Source: Aeromonas dhakensis (lineage in GTDB: Bacteria > Pseudomonadota > Gammaproteobacteria > Enterobacterales > Aeromonadaceae). From it: a stretch of 64,000 bases of DNA. The notes below the pieces were generated by a model that saw only the letters and a list, made by a program, of their open reading frames with translations, did no database searches and had not been told where the DNA came from. The stretch lies in the NCBI RefSeq assembly GCF_000820305.1, contig NZ_CDBH01000045.1:1-64000 (forward strand). Direction: 5' to 3'. The translations under genes were made by a program, and so were the position numbers. Position 1 is the stretch's first letter. Each line of letters begins with the position of its first letter. Below, piece after piece: positions 36,585-45,909 of the stretch.

Positions 36585-37433
36585 TCAAAAGGGCAGCACG
36601 CCCTGGCGCGCGCGATCGTTTTCCCCCGGCCAGGGGGCCATCTCCTGCCCCAGCAGGCGGGCCACCTGACGGGCCAGTTCGGGGGCCTGGGCGTTGTCGG
36701 CAGTATGTATAAAGAGGTAGAGATCTTTTCCCTCCGCCAACCACTGACGCCAGTGAGGGAGCCAGCCTGGCAGGAAGGGGTGGTTGTCCTCGGGATGTGG
36801 CAGGCCGATGAGCCGCACCACGGGGGCATTGGCGGTGGCCAGCAGGTGCACCGGCAGCCTCGGCTTCTTGCCCTGGGCATCGATCATGGCCGCCGTGGTG
36901 GCGGGCACCGAGAAGAGCGGCCGGCTGTCGAGCATGATGCGGTTGATACCTCTCTCCATCAGCAGCCGGTTCAACTGCCGCTCCGCCTCGCCCTTGGCGA
37001 AGAAATCGGGGTGGCGCACCTCGAGGGCATAGCGAAATGCCGGTGGCAGCCGTTCGAAGAAGGCCGCCAGGCGAGGAAGACCGTCGGGTCCAAAGCGGGC
37101 GGGCAGCTGCAGCTTGAGCAGCCCCAGCTTGTCATGCAGGGGGGTCAGCAGGCGGATAAAGTCGCTCACCTGCTTGTCGGCGCTCACCAGATCGCTCTGG
37201 TGACTGATGGTTTGCGGAAACTTGAAGCTGAAACGAAAGCCCGATGGCACCGCATCGGCCCAGCGCCGGACCGTGTCGGGGGTCGGCGAGGCGTAGAAGG
37301 TGGTATTGCCTTCCACCGTGTTGAAGACCCGGGCATAGTGGGCGAGGTGCTCGGCGGGCTTGGCGCCCACCCCCAGCAAGTGACCGGGCCAGGCCGGGTG
37401 CGACCATTGTGGCAGGCCCAAAAAGAGGCTCAT
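36585..37433 (-). CDS. yecE: DUF72 domain protein YecE
   Basis: 282 residues of the DUF72 TIM-barrel-like family, function unknown. Features: FLGLPQWSHPAWPGHLLG at the N-terminus, FNTVEGNTTFYASPTPDTVRRWA, FRFSFKFPQTISH and the FERLPPAFRYALEVRHPDFF strand. The start at 37433 has aggat 6 bases upstream. It lies between aspS and cmoA as in E. coli, where yecE is also near aspS and cmoAB. Confidence 0.9.
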   Translation of the reverse strand: MSLFLGLPQWSHPAWPGHLLGVGAKPAEHLAHYARVFNTVEGNTTFYASPTPDTVRRWADAVPSGFRFSFKFPQTISHQSDLVSADKQVSDFIRLLTPLHDKLGLLKLQLPARFGPDGLPRLAAFFERLPPAFRYALEVRHPDFFAKGEAERQLNRLLMERGINRIMLDSRPLFSVPATTAAMIDAQGKKPRLPVHLLATANAPVVRLIGLPHPEDNHPFLPGWLPHWRQWLAEGKDLYLFIHTADNAQAPELARQVARLLGQEMAPWPGENDRARQGVLPF

Positions 37434-37865
37434 GAGGGATCCTGTCTGCGGGTTTGTCTCGATTTTCCCCTTTTTTTGCCCCGGGATGTAAAAAACAGGG
37501 CAAAGGAGGCTGCTGGCCATTTTACCCAAATGGGGGTTTTCCTCTATAATGCCAGCCCTTTTGTTTGCCAATTTGTTGTGACTCACGCCGCTGTACGCAT
37601 ATTGTGACGACGGCAGCGGCCATGATGCGGCCAAACAACAATCGCTTGCCGATGCCATCCGCCCGACAACCCGGCCGCTTGTCAGCCGCCTCTGGTCGAG
37701 CCGATATCGGCGGCAGGTGTCCGATCCCGGCGGTCGGACGGTACGAGACAGATTTCAAACCGGGCAAGAAGCAGGATCTGGCCAGCTGTGAGACAGACGG
37801 TGCTTGCCAGTCGTGCCCGGCGACCCAGGTTAACCGTCTCTCTACAATTTCGAAGGAAGAAGTCC
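37434..37865. other. yecE-aspS divergent region and long aspS leader
   Basis: 432 bp. It holds a perfect tataat with a weak -35, then about 300 bases of GC-rich leader before aspS without a supported gene. No T-box or known riboswitch pattern is recognised. Confidence 0.45.
37522..37550 (+). promoter_or_regulatory. Candidate aspS promoter
   Basis: -10 tataat at 37545-37550 (exact consensus) with a poor -35 (ttaccc, 37522-37527) at 17 bp. The start would be near 37557, giving a leader of about 310 bases. Confidence 0.4.
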
Positions 37866-39632
37866 ATGCGCTCTATCTATTGCGGACAGGTCAATGAGGC
37901 CCATGCAGGGCAGACCATTACATTGTGCGGTTGGGTCCATCGTCGTCGCGATCTGGGCGGCCTCATCTTTATCGACATGCGTGACCGCGAGGGCATCGTC
38001 CAGGTGTTCTTCGATCCGGACAAACCGGACGCCTTCGCCCTGGCCTCCGAACTGCGCGGCGAGTTCTGCATTCAGGTCTCCGGCGTGGTACGCACCCGTC
38101 CTGATTCCCAGCGCAACAGCGACATGGCCACCGGCGCCATCGAGGTGTTTGCCCACGAGCTCACCATCATCAACCGTGCCGAGCCGTTGCCGCTGGACTT
38201 CAACCAGGTCAACAGCGAAGAGGTGAGCCTCAAGTATCGCTACCTGGACCTGCGTCGCCCCGAGATGGCCAAGTACCTGAAGACCCGCGCCAAGGCCAGT
38301 GCCTTCGTGCGCCGCTTCATGGACGAGCACGGTTTCCTCGACATCGAGACCCCGATGCTGACCAAGGCCACCCCGGAAGGGGCCCGTGACTATCTGGTGC
38401 CGAGCCGCGTGCATAAGGGCAAGTTCTATGCTCTGCCGCAGTCCCCGCAGCTGTTCAAACAGCTGCTGATGATGTCCGGCTTCGACCGTTACTACCAGAT
38501 CGTCAAGTGCTTCCGTGACGAAGACCTGCGTGCCGACCGCCAGCCGGAATTCACCCAGATCGACGTGGAGACCTCCTTCATGACCGCACCGCAAGTGCGT
38601 GAAATCATGGAAGAGATGATCCGTAAACTGTGGCTGCACATCCTGAACGTGGATCTGGGCGACTTCCCGATCATGACTTTCGATGAAGCCATGCGTCGCT
38701 ACGGCTCCGACAAGCCGGACCTGCGTCTGCCGATGGAGCTGGTGGATGTGGCTGATCTGCTGACCGTGGTCGAGTTCGCCGTGTTCGCCGGCCCCGCCAA
38801 CGATCCGAAAGGCCGCGTGGCTGCCCTGAAAGTACCGGGCGGCGCCGAGCTGTCCCGCAAGCAGATCGACGAGTACACCAAGTTCGTCGGCATCTACGGT
38901 GCCAAGGGCCTGGCCTGGATGAAGGTCAACGAAGCGGCCAACGGCATCGAGGGCGTGCAGTCCCCGGTGGCCAAGTTCCTCTCCGACGCCATCGTACGCG
39001 AGATCCTGGCCCGCACCGGTGCGATGGATGGCGACATCATCTTCTTCGGCGCCGACTCCAAGAAAGTGGTGTGCGATGCCATGGGCGCCCTGCGTCTGAA
39101 AGTGGGCCGCGATCTGGGCCTGCTGGAGAACAGCTGGAAGCCGCTGTGGGTCATCGACTTCCCGATGTTCGAGGAAGATGGCGAAGGCGGTCTGGCCGCC
39201 ATGCACCACCCGTTCACTGCGCCGAGCGGCCTGAGCCCGGAGCAGCTGAAAGCCAACCCGGTAGGCGCTTACGCCAACGCCTACGACATGGTGATCAACG
39301 GCTACGAAGTGGGTGGCGGTTCAGTGCGTATCCACAACAGCGAGATGCAGTCCACCGTGTTCGACATCCTGGGGATCACCCCGGCCGAGCAGCGCCTGAA
39401 GTTCGGCTTCCTGCTGGATGCCCTCAAATACGGTACCCCGCCGCACGCCGGCCTGGCCTTCGGCCTGGACCGTCTCAGCATGCTGCTGACCGGTACCGAG
39501 AACATTCGGGACGTGATTGCCTTCCCGAAAACCACGGCGGCCGCCTGTCTGATGACCGACGCCCCCAGTTTTGCCAACCCGACCCAGCTGGGCGAGCTGG
39601 CGATTGCGACCACCGTCAAGGGTGACGAATAA
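37866..39632 (+). CDS. aspS: Aspartyl-tRNA synthetase
   Basis: Class II synthetase charging tRNA-Asp; 588 residues (E. coli 590). The N-terminal OB-fold anticodon domain ([22 protein letters not shown]), motif 2 ([19 protein letters not shown]), the bacterial GAD insertion and motif 3 ([15 protein letters not shown]) are all present. The start at 37866 follows gaaggaag; upstream in-frame starts have no support. yebC follows 102 bases downstream. Confidence 0.97.
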   Translation: MRSIYCGQVNEAHAGQTITLCGWVHRRRDLGGLIFIDMRDREGIVQVFFDPDKPDAFALASELRGEFCIQVSGVVRTRPDSQRNSDMATGAIEVFAHELTIINRAEPLPLDFNQVNSEEVSLKYRYLDLRRPEMAKYLKTRAKASAFVRRFMDEHGFLDIETPMLTKATPEGARDYLVPSRVHKGKFYALPQSPQLFKQLLMMSGFDRYYQIVKCFRDEDLRADRQPEFTQIDVETSFMTAPQVREIMEEMIRKLWLHILNVDLGDFPIMTFDEAMRRYGSDKPDLRLPMELVDVADLLTVVEFAVFAGPANDPKGRVAALKVPGGAELSRKQIDEYTKFVGIYGAKGLAWMKVNEAANGIEGVQSPVAKFLSDAIVREILARTGAMDGDIIFFGADSKKVVCDAMGALRLKVGRDLGLLENSWKPLWVIDFPMFEEDGEGGLAAMHHPFTAPSGLSPEQLKANPVGAYANAYDMVINGYEVGGGSVRIHNSEMQSTVFDILGITPAEQRLKFGFLLDALKYGTPPHAGLAFGLDRLSMLLTGTENIRDVIAFPKTTAAACLMTDAPSFANPTQLGELAIATTVKGDE

Positions 39633-39650
39633 GCCTTTAACGGCAACCAG

Positions 39651-39670
39651 GGCCGCAGCAATGCGGCCTT
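39651..39670 (+). terminator. Weak hairpin between aspS and yebC
   Basis: ggccgc-agcaat-gcggcc followed by only ttt; probably a partial terminator. Confidence 0.45.
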
Positions 39671-39734
39671 TCCCGTTTCCCCGGGTAGTCGCAACCTGTG
39701 TTACTGAAATTTCAAACTATAACGGAGAGTCCCT

Positions 39735-40475
39735 ATGGCAGGTCACAGTAAATGGGCCAACATCAAACACCGCAAGGCGGCGCAAGACGCCAAGCGCGGC
39801 AAGATCTTCACCAAGCTGATCCGCGAAATCACCACCTCCGCGCGTCTCGGTGATGCCGACCCGGCCAACAACCCGCGCCTGCGTGCGGCGGTGGCGGCGG
39901 CCCTGACCAGCAACATGACCCGTGACACCATCAACCGTGCCATCGCCCGTGGGGCCGGCGGTGGTGACGGCGAGCAGCTCGAAACCATCGTCTACGAAGG
40001 TTACGGCCCGGCCGGCTCCGCCGTCATGGTGGAGTGCCTGACCGACAACCGCAACCGCACCGTGGCCGAAGTGCGTCACGCCTTCAGCAAGTGCGGCGGC
40101 AACCTGGGTACCGATGGCTCCGTGGCCTACCTGTTCACCAAGAAGGGTGTACTGACCTTCGTGGGCGCCGATGAAGATGCCCTGATGGACGCCGCTCTGG
40201 AAGCCGGTGCCGACGACGTGGTGACCGAAGAAGATGGCACCATCGAGGTGTACACCACCCCGAACGACTTCGGCACCGTGCTGGATGGTCTGGAAGCCGC
40301 CGGCTTCAAGCCCGAGAGCGCCGAAGTGACCATGATCCCCTCCACCGAAGCGGAGCTGGATGCCGAGACCGCGCCCAAGCTGATGCGCCTCATCGACATG
40401 CTGGAAGATCTGGACGACGTGCAGGAGGTGTACCACAACGGTTCCATCTCCGACGAAGTTGCCGCCACCCTGTAA
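39735..40475 (+). CDS. yebC: YebC/PmpR family DNA-binding regulator / translation factor
   Basis: 246 residues, the standard YebC length. The N-terminal [21 protein letters not shown] is the family signature, with ARGAGGGD and [19 protein letters not shown] following. Family members act as transcriptional regulators, and some recent work links them to ribosomes stalled on proline runs. In E. coli yebC precedes ruvC; here the following gene is eptA, so the ruvCAB genes are elsewhere. A ggagag site lies before the ATG. Confidence 0.95.
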   Translation: MAGHSKWANIKHRKAAQDAKRGKIFTKLIREITTSARLGDADPANNPRLRAAVAAALTSNMTRDTINRAIARGAGGGDGEQLETIVYEGYGPAGSAVMVECLTDNRNRTVAEVRHAFSKCGGNLGTDGSVAYLFTKKGVLTFVGADEDALMDAALEAGADDVVTEEDGTIEVYTTPNDFGTVLDGLEAAGFKPESAEVTMIPSTEAELDAETAPKLMRLIDMLEDLDDVQEVYHNGSISDEVAATL

Positions 40476-40497
40476 TCAGGTCGGCAATATTCCTCGA

Positions 40498-40526
40498 AAC
40501 GGCAGCCTCGGCTGCCGTTTTTTTTC
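40498..40526 (+). terminator. Terminator of yebC
   Basis: Hairpin acggcagcc-tc-ggctgccgt followed by T8. Confidence 0.92.
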
Positions 40527-40574
40527 ATCCGTATAACCCGCATCGACCCGCCCTTCGGCCAGAACAGGCCCCGC

Positions 40575-40591
40575 CTTAATTCTCCCTTAAG
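40575..40591 (+). promoter_or_regulatory. PmrA-type box upstream of eptA
   Basis: cttaat-tctcc-cttaag: an exact match to the PmrA direct-repeat pattern YTTAAK-N5-YTTAAK. It lies 142 bases before the eptA start. A weak -10-like tctacc is about 10 bases downstream. This suggests control by a PmrAB-like two-component system, as for eptA (pmrC) in enterobacteria. Confidence 0.7.
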
Positions 40592-40733
40592 TTTGGTTTT
40601 CTACCCTGCCTGCGTCCCGGGGCCCTCGCGCCCACGGCCGGTCTGCACCTCGGGAAGAGGGCGCCGGCGCGGAAGATCCAAAGAGGGGCTGTTGCCAAGC
40701 CCCCTGTCTTGTCTGGTTTGTCGGAGTATCGTT

Positions 40734-42350
40734 ATGCGTATCACCTTGGGTGTGATGAAGGTGAATCTGTTGTTGGTGCTGCTGTTTGCACTGCTCTTCA
40801 ACTGGCCCATTTTCCTCCACTTCTACACCATTCTTACCAAGCTGGAACACGTCAAGGCGGGCTTCGTCGTCTCGATCCCCTTCGTGCTGCTGGCCGCGCT
40901 CAATGCGGTGTTCCTGCCCTTTACCTTTCGCTATCTGCTCAAGCCCTTCTTCGTGCTGCTGATCCTGATGGGATCCGTGGTCAGCTACGCCATGCTGAAA
41001 TACGGGGTCATCTTCGACGTGAGCATGGTGCAGAACATCGTCGAGACCAACAGCGGGGAGGCAGCCTCCTACCTCAATGGTTCCGTGTTGCTCTGGTTCG
41101 CGCTGACCGGCCTGCTGCCGGCCTTGGCCCTGCTGTGGGTGAAGATTGACTATCCCCGTCCCTGGTACAAGGGGCTGGGCCTGCGGCTCGGCTCCATCGC
41201 CCTCTCCTTGCTGCTTCTGGTGGGGGTGGCCGCCCTCTATTACCAGGATTACGCCTCGGTCGGGCGCAACAACAAGTCCCTCGGCAAGGAGATAGTGCCC
41301 GCCAACTATGTGCACGGCCTCTATCGTTACGCCACCGACATCCTGTTCGCCACCCCGATCCCGTATCAGCAGCTGGGCACGGACGCCAGGGTGGTGGGGC
41401 AGGGCAGCAAGCCGACCCTGATGTTCCTGGTGGTGGGGGAGACGGCGCGCAGCCAGAACTACTCCCTCAACGGTTACGACAAGGCCACCAACAGCTTCAC
41501 CGCGAGAGAAGCGGGCATGGTCTCGTTTCGCAACGTGCGCTCCTGCGGCACCGCCACCGCGGTCTCGGTGCCCTGCATGTTCTCCAACCTGACGCGACGC
41601 GGCTATGACGACACCCTGGCCCAGTCCCGCGACGGCATACTGGATGTGCTGCAGCACGCCGGCGTCTCCGTGCTGTGGAAGGAGAACGACGGCGGCTGCA
41701 AGGGGGTGTGCAAGAACGTGCCCACCATCGAGATCGAGGCCAAGGATTTTCCCCAGTACTGCCAGAAGGGATCCTGCTACGACGAGGTGATGCTGGAGGG
41801 GCTGGATCGGCAGATCGCACAGATGAAGGGCAACAAGCTGGTGGCCTTCCACCTGATGGGCAGCCACGGCCCGACCTACTATCGCCGCTATCCCGCCAGT
41901 GAACGGACCTTCGTGCCGGACTGCCCGCGCAGCGACATCGAAAACTGCACCAATGAAGAGCTGGTCAACACCTACGACAACACCATCCGCTACACCGACA
42001 AGGTGGTGGCCCGTCTCATCGACAAGCTCAAGACGCTGGAGAAGGATTACAACGTGGGGCTGGTCTATCTGTCGGATCATGGCGAATCCCTCGGGGCCAT
42101 GGGGCTCTACCTGCACGGCACCCCCTACAAGTTCGCGCCGGACGATCAGACCAGGGTGCCGCTGATGACCTGGTTCTCCCCCCAGTTGCAAGCCGATCGT
42201 CAGCTGGATATGACCTGTCTGCAGCAGGAGGCGGCCAGCAAGCGCTTCTCCCACGACAATTTGTTCCACTCCATGTTGGGGATCATGGATGTGCAGACTC
42301 AGGTCTACAACGGCGCGCTGGATCTGTTCAAGCCGTGCCGGGCGGGGTGA
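40734..42350 (+). CDS. eptA: Phosphoethanolamine-lipid A transferase, MCR-3-like EptA
   Basis: A 538-residue inner-membrane enzyme transferring phosphoethanolamine from phosphatidylethanolamine to lipid A; this modification lowers polymyxin/colistin binding. Five N-terminal membrane helices (to about 175) are followed by a periplasmic alkaline-phosphatase-fold domain. The metal ligand Glu236 is in VVGETAR and the nucleophile Thr275 in CGTATAVS (39 residues apart, as in MCR-1 Glu246/Thr285). Paired cysteines are CGTATAVSVPC, NDGGCKGVC, YCQKGSC and DCPRSDIENC. SDHGESLG holds further ligands. The wording of KENDGGCKGVC, SRDIENC-type and LHGTPY-FAPDDQTRVP segments follows MCR-3 rather than MCR-1. 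Chromosomal mcr-3 relatives are known in Aeromonas. The start at 40734 has cggag upstream. Confidence 0.93.
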   Translation: MRITLGVMKVNLLLVLLFALLFNWPIFLHFYTILTKLEHVKAGFVVSIPFVLLAALNAVFLPFTFRYLLKPFFVLLILMGSVVSYAMLKYGVIFDVSMVQNIVETNSGEAASYLNGSVLLWFALTGLLPALALLWVKIDYPRPWYKGLGLRLGSIALSLLLLVGVAALYYQDYASVGRNNKSLGKEIVPANYVHGLYRYATDILFATPIPYQQLGTDARVVGQGSKPTLMFLVVGETARSQNYSLNGYDKATNSFTAREAGMVSFRNVRSCGTATAVSVPCMFSNLTRRGYDDTLAQSRDGILDVLQHAGVSVLWKENDGGCKGVCKNVPTIEIEAKDFPQYCQKGSCYDEVMLEGLDRQIAQMKGNKLVAFHLMGSHGPTYYRRYPASERTFVPDCPRSDIENCTNEELVNTYDNTIRYTDKVVARLIDKLKTLEKDYNVGLVYLSDHGESLGAMGLYLHGTPYKFAPDDQTRVPLMTWFSPQLQADRQLDMTCLQQEAASKRFSHDNLFHSMLGIMDVQTQVYNGALDLFKPCRAG

Positions 42351-42358
42351 GTCACCGC

Positions 42359-42397
42359 GTCCGATTACGCCGCTATGCGGCTAATCGAACCTACGCT
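42359..42397. repeat. REP-like palindrome downstream of eptA
   Basis: Core cgattacgccgctatgcggctaatcg with arms cgatta/taatcg and ccgc/gcgg, ending in acctacg. It resembles extragenic palindromes (gcggattacgcc...ctacg type) seen widely in proteobacteria. Only one copy was seen in this window. Confidence 0.5.
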
Positions 42398-42415
42398 CGA
42401 AGAATCTATCAATAA

Positions 42416-42446
42416 AAACGGCAGCCACTGGCTGCCGTTGTTGTTT
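42416..42446. terminator. Bidirectional terminator between eptA and nagC
   Basis: Hairpin aacggcagcc-act-ggctgccgtt with T-rich flank to the right (gttgtttc) and A5 to the left. Confidence 0.82.
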
Positions 42447-42461
42447 CGCAAGGCCTCGGCC

Positions 42462-43676
42462 CTACTTCTGCTCCATGATGATCTGCAGCAGGTCTCCCTC
42501 CAGCAGGGCCCGCTTCACCAGGGCGAAACCGCCGACGGTGGGCTGGTTCTGGAAGCGTGCCTTCACGATGGGCAGGCCGCGGTGGAAGCTTGGCAGAGAC
42601 TGGTGCTCCACGCAGCGGCGGATAGCCGGGAACAGGATCTCCTCGGCGGCGGTGATTTCGCCGGCGATCAGCACCTTCTGCGGGTTGAACAGGTTGACCG
42701 TGATGGCCACAGCCCGTCCCAGATGCTCACCCACGTTCTCGATCACGCTGCGGGCCAGCTCGTCACCGGCCATGGCCGCCTTGCACACCTCCTGGATGGT
42801 GATGTGCTTCTCCTGCAGCGAGCTCAGGTGGCCGCGGCTGATGAGCTCCTTCACCTTGTCGACGATGGCCTCGTTGGAGGCGATGGTCTCCAGGCAGCCG
42901 AAGTTGCCGCAGTGGCAGCGCTTGCCGAGCGGCTCGACCTGGATGTGGCCGATCTCGCCGACGTTGCGGTTCTGACCGAGGAATACCTTGCCCTTGGTTA
43001 TGATGCCCGAGCCCGCCCCCTGGTGGACGCTCACCAGAATGGAGTCCATGCAGTCGCGGGACTCGCCGAAGAAGTGCTCGGCCAGCGCCAGCGAGCGGGT
43101 GTCGTTGCCCACGTAGCAGGGCAGGTTGAAGTGGTTTTCCAACAGCTTGGCCAGCGCCAGATTGCGGATCTGGTACTTGGGGGTGTAGATGACCATGCCC
43201 GATTCCGGGTTGACCAGGCCCGGCATGGTCAGCGCGATGCTGATGAGGTTGCGGCTGCGATCCTGCTGGGAGTCGATGAAGGCACCGATCTCCCGCAGCA
43301 GCATGTCGACCACCGGCTGTTGCTCGATCTCGGTCACCTGGGTGACATGCTGGTCGAGCTCCTTGCCGTCGAGATCATAGAGACTCAGCTGCAGGTAGCC
43401 GCGGCCCAGCTTGGCGGACACAAACTGGAAGCGATGCTTGATGGTGGTCAGGGAGATGGCGCGCCGTCCACCGGTGGAGGCTTGCGGCGAGGTCTCCTTG
43501 ATCAGGCCATGCTCGATCAGTTGCCGGGTGATCTTGGTCACGCTGGCCGGGGCCAGCTGACTCAACTCGGCAATTTTGACCCGCGAGATGGGCCCCTGCA
43601 GGTCGATGAGCCGATACACGGCTGCACTGTTGACCTGCTTGATAAGATCTACGTTTGCTATTTGTCCGCCAGTCAT
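42462..43676 (-). CDS. nagC: N-acetylglucosamine repressor NagC (ROK family)
   Basis: 404 residues (E. coli 406). An N-terminal winged helix (VYRLIDLQGPISRVKIAELSQLAPASVTKITRQL) binds DNA. The ROK domain includes the sugar/zinc motif GEIGHIQVEPLGKRCHCGNFGCLET with the CxCGxxGC cysteines. Responds to GlcNAc-6-phosphate. The start at 43676 (MTGGQIANVDLIKQ) is the family start; it lies 4 bases after the nagA stop, so it is co-transcribed as in nagBAC of E. coli. Its probable operators are at 45702-45721 and 45797-45816. Confidence 0.95.
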   Translation of the reverse strand: MTGGQIANVDLIKQVNSAAVYRLIDLQGPISRVKIAELSQLAPASVTKITRQLIEHGLIKETSPQASTGGRRAISLTTIKHRFQFVSAKLGRGYLQLSLYDLDGKELDQHVTQVTEIEQQPVVDMLLREIGAFIDSQQDRSRNLISIALTMPGLVNPESGMVIYTPKYQIRNLALAKLLENHFNLPCYVGNDTRSLALAEHFFGESRDCMDSILVSVHQGAGSGIITKGKVFLGQNRNVGEIGHIQVEPLGKRCHCGNFGCLETIASNEAIVDKVKELISRGHLSSLQEKHITIQEVCKAAMAGDELARSVIENVGEHLGRAVAITVNLFNPQKVLIAGEITAAEEILFPAIRRCVEHQSLPSFHRGLPIVKARFQNQPTVGGFALVKRALLEGDLLQIIMEQK

Positions 43677-43680
43677 AGTG

Positions 43681-44826
43681 TCACTGTGTTGTGTAGTGTC
43701 CGTTAACCACGGTCCCGCAGACCGTGAAGGCCTGATCAAAGACAGTCAGGTTGGCTATTTTTCCGACCTGGATACTACCGAGACGTGAGTCCCATCCAAT
43801 GGCGCGTGCAGGGTAAAGGGTGGCCATTCTCAGTGCTTCATCGAGCGGTAATCCGACCTGTTTGACCAGATTTTCCACCCCCTCGATCATGGTGAGGGCA
43901 GAGCCGCCGAGTGTACCATTCTCGTCGACGCACTGACCATCGCGGAAATAGACGGTTGCGCCACAAAAATCAAACTTCTCAAAGCCTTCCGGTGCCCCTG
44001 CCGGCGCGGTCGCGTCGGTGACCAGCACCAGTCGCTCCCCCAGCATCTTGTGCGCGAGACGCACGTTGGCCCAATGCACGTGATGGCCGTCGACGATGAC
44101 GCCGGCGTAGACATCCTTGCGATCATAGATGGCACCCACCACGCCCGGCTCGCGGCCGTTCAGGGTCGGGGTCATGGCGTTGTAGAGGTGGGTGGCGAAG
44201 CGAATGCCGCTGTCGAACCCGGCCATGGCCTGATCGTAATTGGCGGCGGTATGGCCGGCGGAGACCAGAATGCCAGCCTCCACCAGACGGCGGATGTGTT
44301 CCGGCTTGTTGCGCTCCGGCGCCAGGGTGATCTTGGCGATGGTATCCGCGTTGGCGCAGAAGAAGTCGATCATCTCGTCGGCGGGCTGGCGGATCTGCTC
44401 GGCCGGGTGGATCCCCTTGCGCTTGAGGTTGGTGTAGGGGCCTTCCAGGTGCACGCCAAGGACTTCGTTGGGGTGCGCCGCCATGTAGTCGCGGGTGACG
44501 GCGACGGCCTGCTTCATGTCCGCATCCGGACTGGTGATCAGAGTCGGCAGGAAGCTGGTAGTACCGGATTTCAGATTGGCGGCCTGCATGGTCGCCAGGG
44601 TCTGGGTGGTGATGTGGCCGTTGAACATGACGCCACCGCAGCCGTTGAGCTGCACGTCGATGAAGCCGGGGCTGAGGTTGGCACCCTTGAGGTCAATCTG
44701 TTCGATGCCGGCCGGCAGTTCGGCCTGGTGGGAGATGGCGACAATCTGGTCGCCCTCGATCACCACCCCGTAACCGGTCAGCACGCAGCTGCCGGTGTAG
44801 AGGGTGCAGTTGGTCAATGCGTACAT
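43681..44826 (-). CDS. nagA: N-acetylglucosamine-6-phosphate deacetylase
   Basis: 381 residues (E. coli 382). Removes acetate from GlcNAc-6-P, feeding NagB. Amidohydrolase-fold features: [18 protein letters not shown], the metal site [18 protein letters not shown] (HxEGP), [34 protein letters not shown] and the catalytic Asp in [10 protein letters not shown]. Lies 9 bases behind nagB in the same operon. Confidence 0.96.
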   Translation of the reverse strand: MYALTNCTLYTGSCVLTGYGVVIEGDQIVAISHQAELPAGIEQIDLKGANLSPGFIDVQLNGCGGVMFNGHITTQTLATMQAANLKSGTTSFLPTLITSPDADMKQAVAVTRDYMAAHPNEVLGVHLEGPYTNLKRKGIHPAEQIRQPADEMIDFFCANADTIAKITLAPERNKPEHIRRLVEAGILVSAGHTAANYDQAMAGFDSGIRFATHLYNAMTPTLNGREPGVVGAIYDRKDVYAGVIVDGHHVHWANVRLAHKMLGERLVLVTDATAPAGAPEGFEKFDFCGATVYFRDGQCVDENGTLGGSALTMIEGVENLVKQVGLPLDEALRMATLYPARAIGWDSRLGSIQVGKIANLTVFDQAFTVCGTVVNGHYTTQ

Positions 44827-44835
44827 GGTGACTCC

Positions 44836-45636
44836 TTACAGACGGCCGATGTTGGCGGCTTCGAGCTGCTGGAAGTAGCGCACCGTCTTGACCTTGAGCT
44901 CCATGGTGGAGGGCTCGTCACACACCATCATTCCTTTCGGATGCAGCTGCAGGGTGGAGATGGTCCACATGTGGTTGACGCTGCCTTCCACCGCGGCCTG
45001 CAGGGCCTGCGCCTTGCCGTGACCGGTCACGAGGATCATGATCTCCTCGGCATCCATCAAGGTGCCGACACCCACGGTCAGCGCCAGCTTGGGCACCTGC
45101 TCCATGTCGCCACCGAAGAAGCGGGAGTTGGCGATGCGGGTGTCTTCGGTCAGGGTCTTGACCCGGGTGCGGGAGGCCAGGGAAGAGGCCGGCTCGTTGA
45201 ATGCGATGTGACCGTCATTGCCGACGCCGCCCATGAACAGGTGGATCTTGCCGTAGGACTTGATTTTGTCTTCGTAGCGCTTGCACTCGGCCACCAGATC
45301 CGGCGCATTGCCGTTGAGGATGTTGATGTTCTCGGGGCGAATGTCGATGTGGCTGAAGAAGTTGTTGTGCATGAAGCTGTGGTAGCTCTCGGGGTGATCT
45401 TCCGGCAGGCCGACGTACTCGTCCATGTTGAAGGTGACCACGTTCTGGAAGCTCACCTCACCGGCTTTATGCAGTTCAATCAGGCGCTTGTAGGTGTTGA
45501 GCGGAGTGCCGCCAGTGGGCAGGCCCAGTACGAAGGGGCGATCGGCAGTGGGTTTGAACGCATTGATACGGTCAACGATGTAACGGGCGGACCACAGCCC
45601 CACTTGGCTGGCAGATTTCAACGGGATCAGGCGCAT
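44836..45636 (-). CDS. nagB: Glucosamine-6-phosphate deaminase
   Basis: 266 residues, as in E. coli. Converts glucosamine-6-P to fructose-6-P + NH3, the entry to glycolysis. Signatures: [41 protein letters not shown] (general-base Asp), [20 protein letters not shown]. First gene of the nagBAC operon, divergent from nagE across a 273-bp control region. A gaggtatct ribosome region precedes the ATG. Confidence 0.97.
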   Translation of the reverse strand: MRLIPLKSASQVGLWSARYIVDRINAFKPTADRPFVLGLPTGGTPLNTYKRLIELHKAGEVSFQNVVTFNMDEYVGLPEDHPESYHSFMHNNFFSHIDIRPENINILNGNAPDLVAECKRYEDKIKSYGKIHLFMGGVGNDGHIAFNEPASSLASRTRVKTLTEDTRIANSRFFGGDMEQVPKLALTVGVGTLMDAEEIMILVTGHGKAQALQAAVEGSVNHMWTISTLQLHPKGMMVCDEPSTMELKVKTVRYFQQLEAANIGRL

Positions 45637-45701
45637 TGTAGATACCTCTGTACGGGTTGCGGCCGGGATGTCGGCGGCAAGAAGAGCGGGACGGATTTAA
45701 G

Positions 45702-45721
45702 TTGTTTTATAGCGTAAATAA
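45702..45721. promoter_or_regulatory. NagC-like operator, nagB side
   Basis: ttgttt-N8-aaataa, 20 bp, an AT-rich interrupted inverted repeat of the NagC type. Confidence 0.55.
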
Positions 45722-45767
45722 AGATTGCGAACTAAGCCACATCTATCCGCCACCTTTATCTCGTTTG

Positions 45768-45783
45768 GGTGATAATGATCACG
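45768..45783. promoter_or_regulatory. CRP-like site in the nagB-nagE control region
   Basis: ggtga-taatga-tcacg; the GTGA/TCAC core halves of the CRP consensus are intact. Lies between the two NagC-like operators, as in the E. coli nagB-nagE region. Confidence 0.55.
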
Positions 45784-45796
45784 ATTACAGGTTTAT

Positions 45797-45816
45797 TAAT
45801 TTGCGCAGCGAAATAA
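45797..45816. promoter_or_regulatory. NagC-like operator, nagE side
   Basis: taattt-N8-aaataa, same layout as the nagB-side site, 95 bp away centre to centre (about nine helical turns), which permits looping. Confidence 0.55.
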
Positions 45817-45909
45817 AAGCCCTAGACTGCCAATCAAGCCTTGATGGCTTATGCGTCAAACGTGATAAGCACTTAATTTCTAGAAAAACATTAACTAAGG
45901 AGAGGAACC

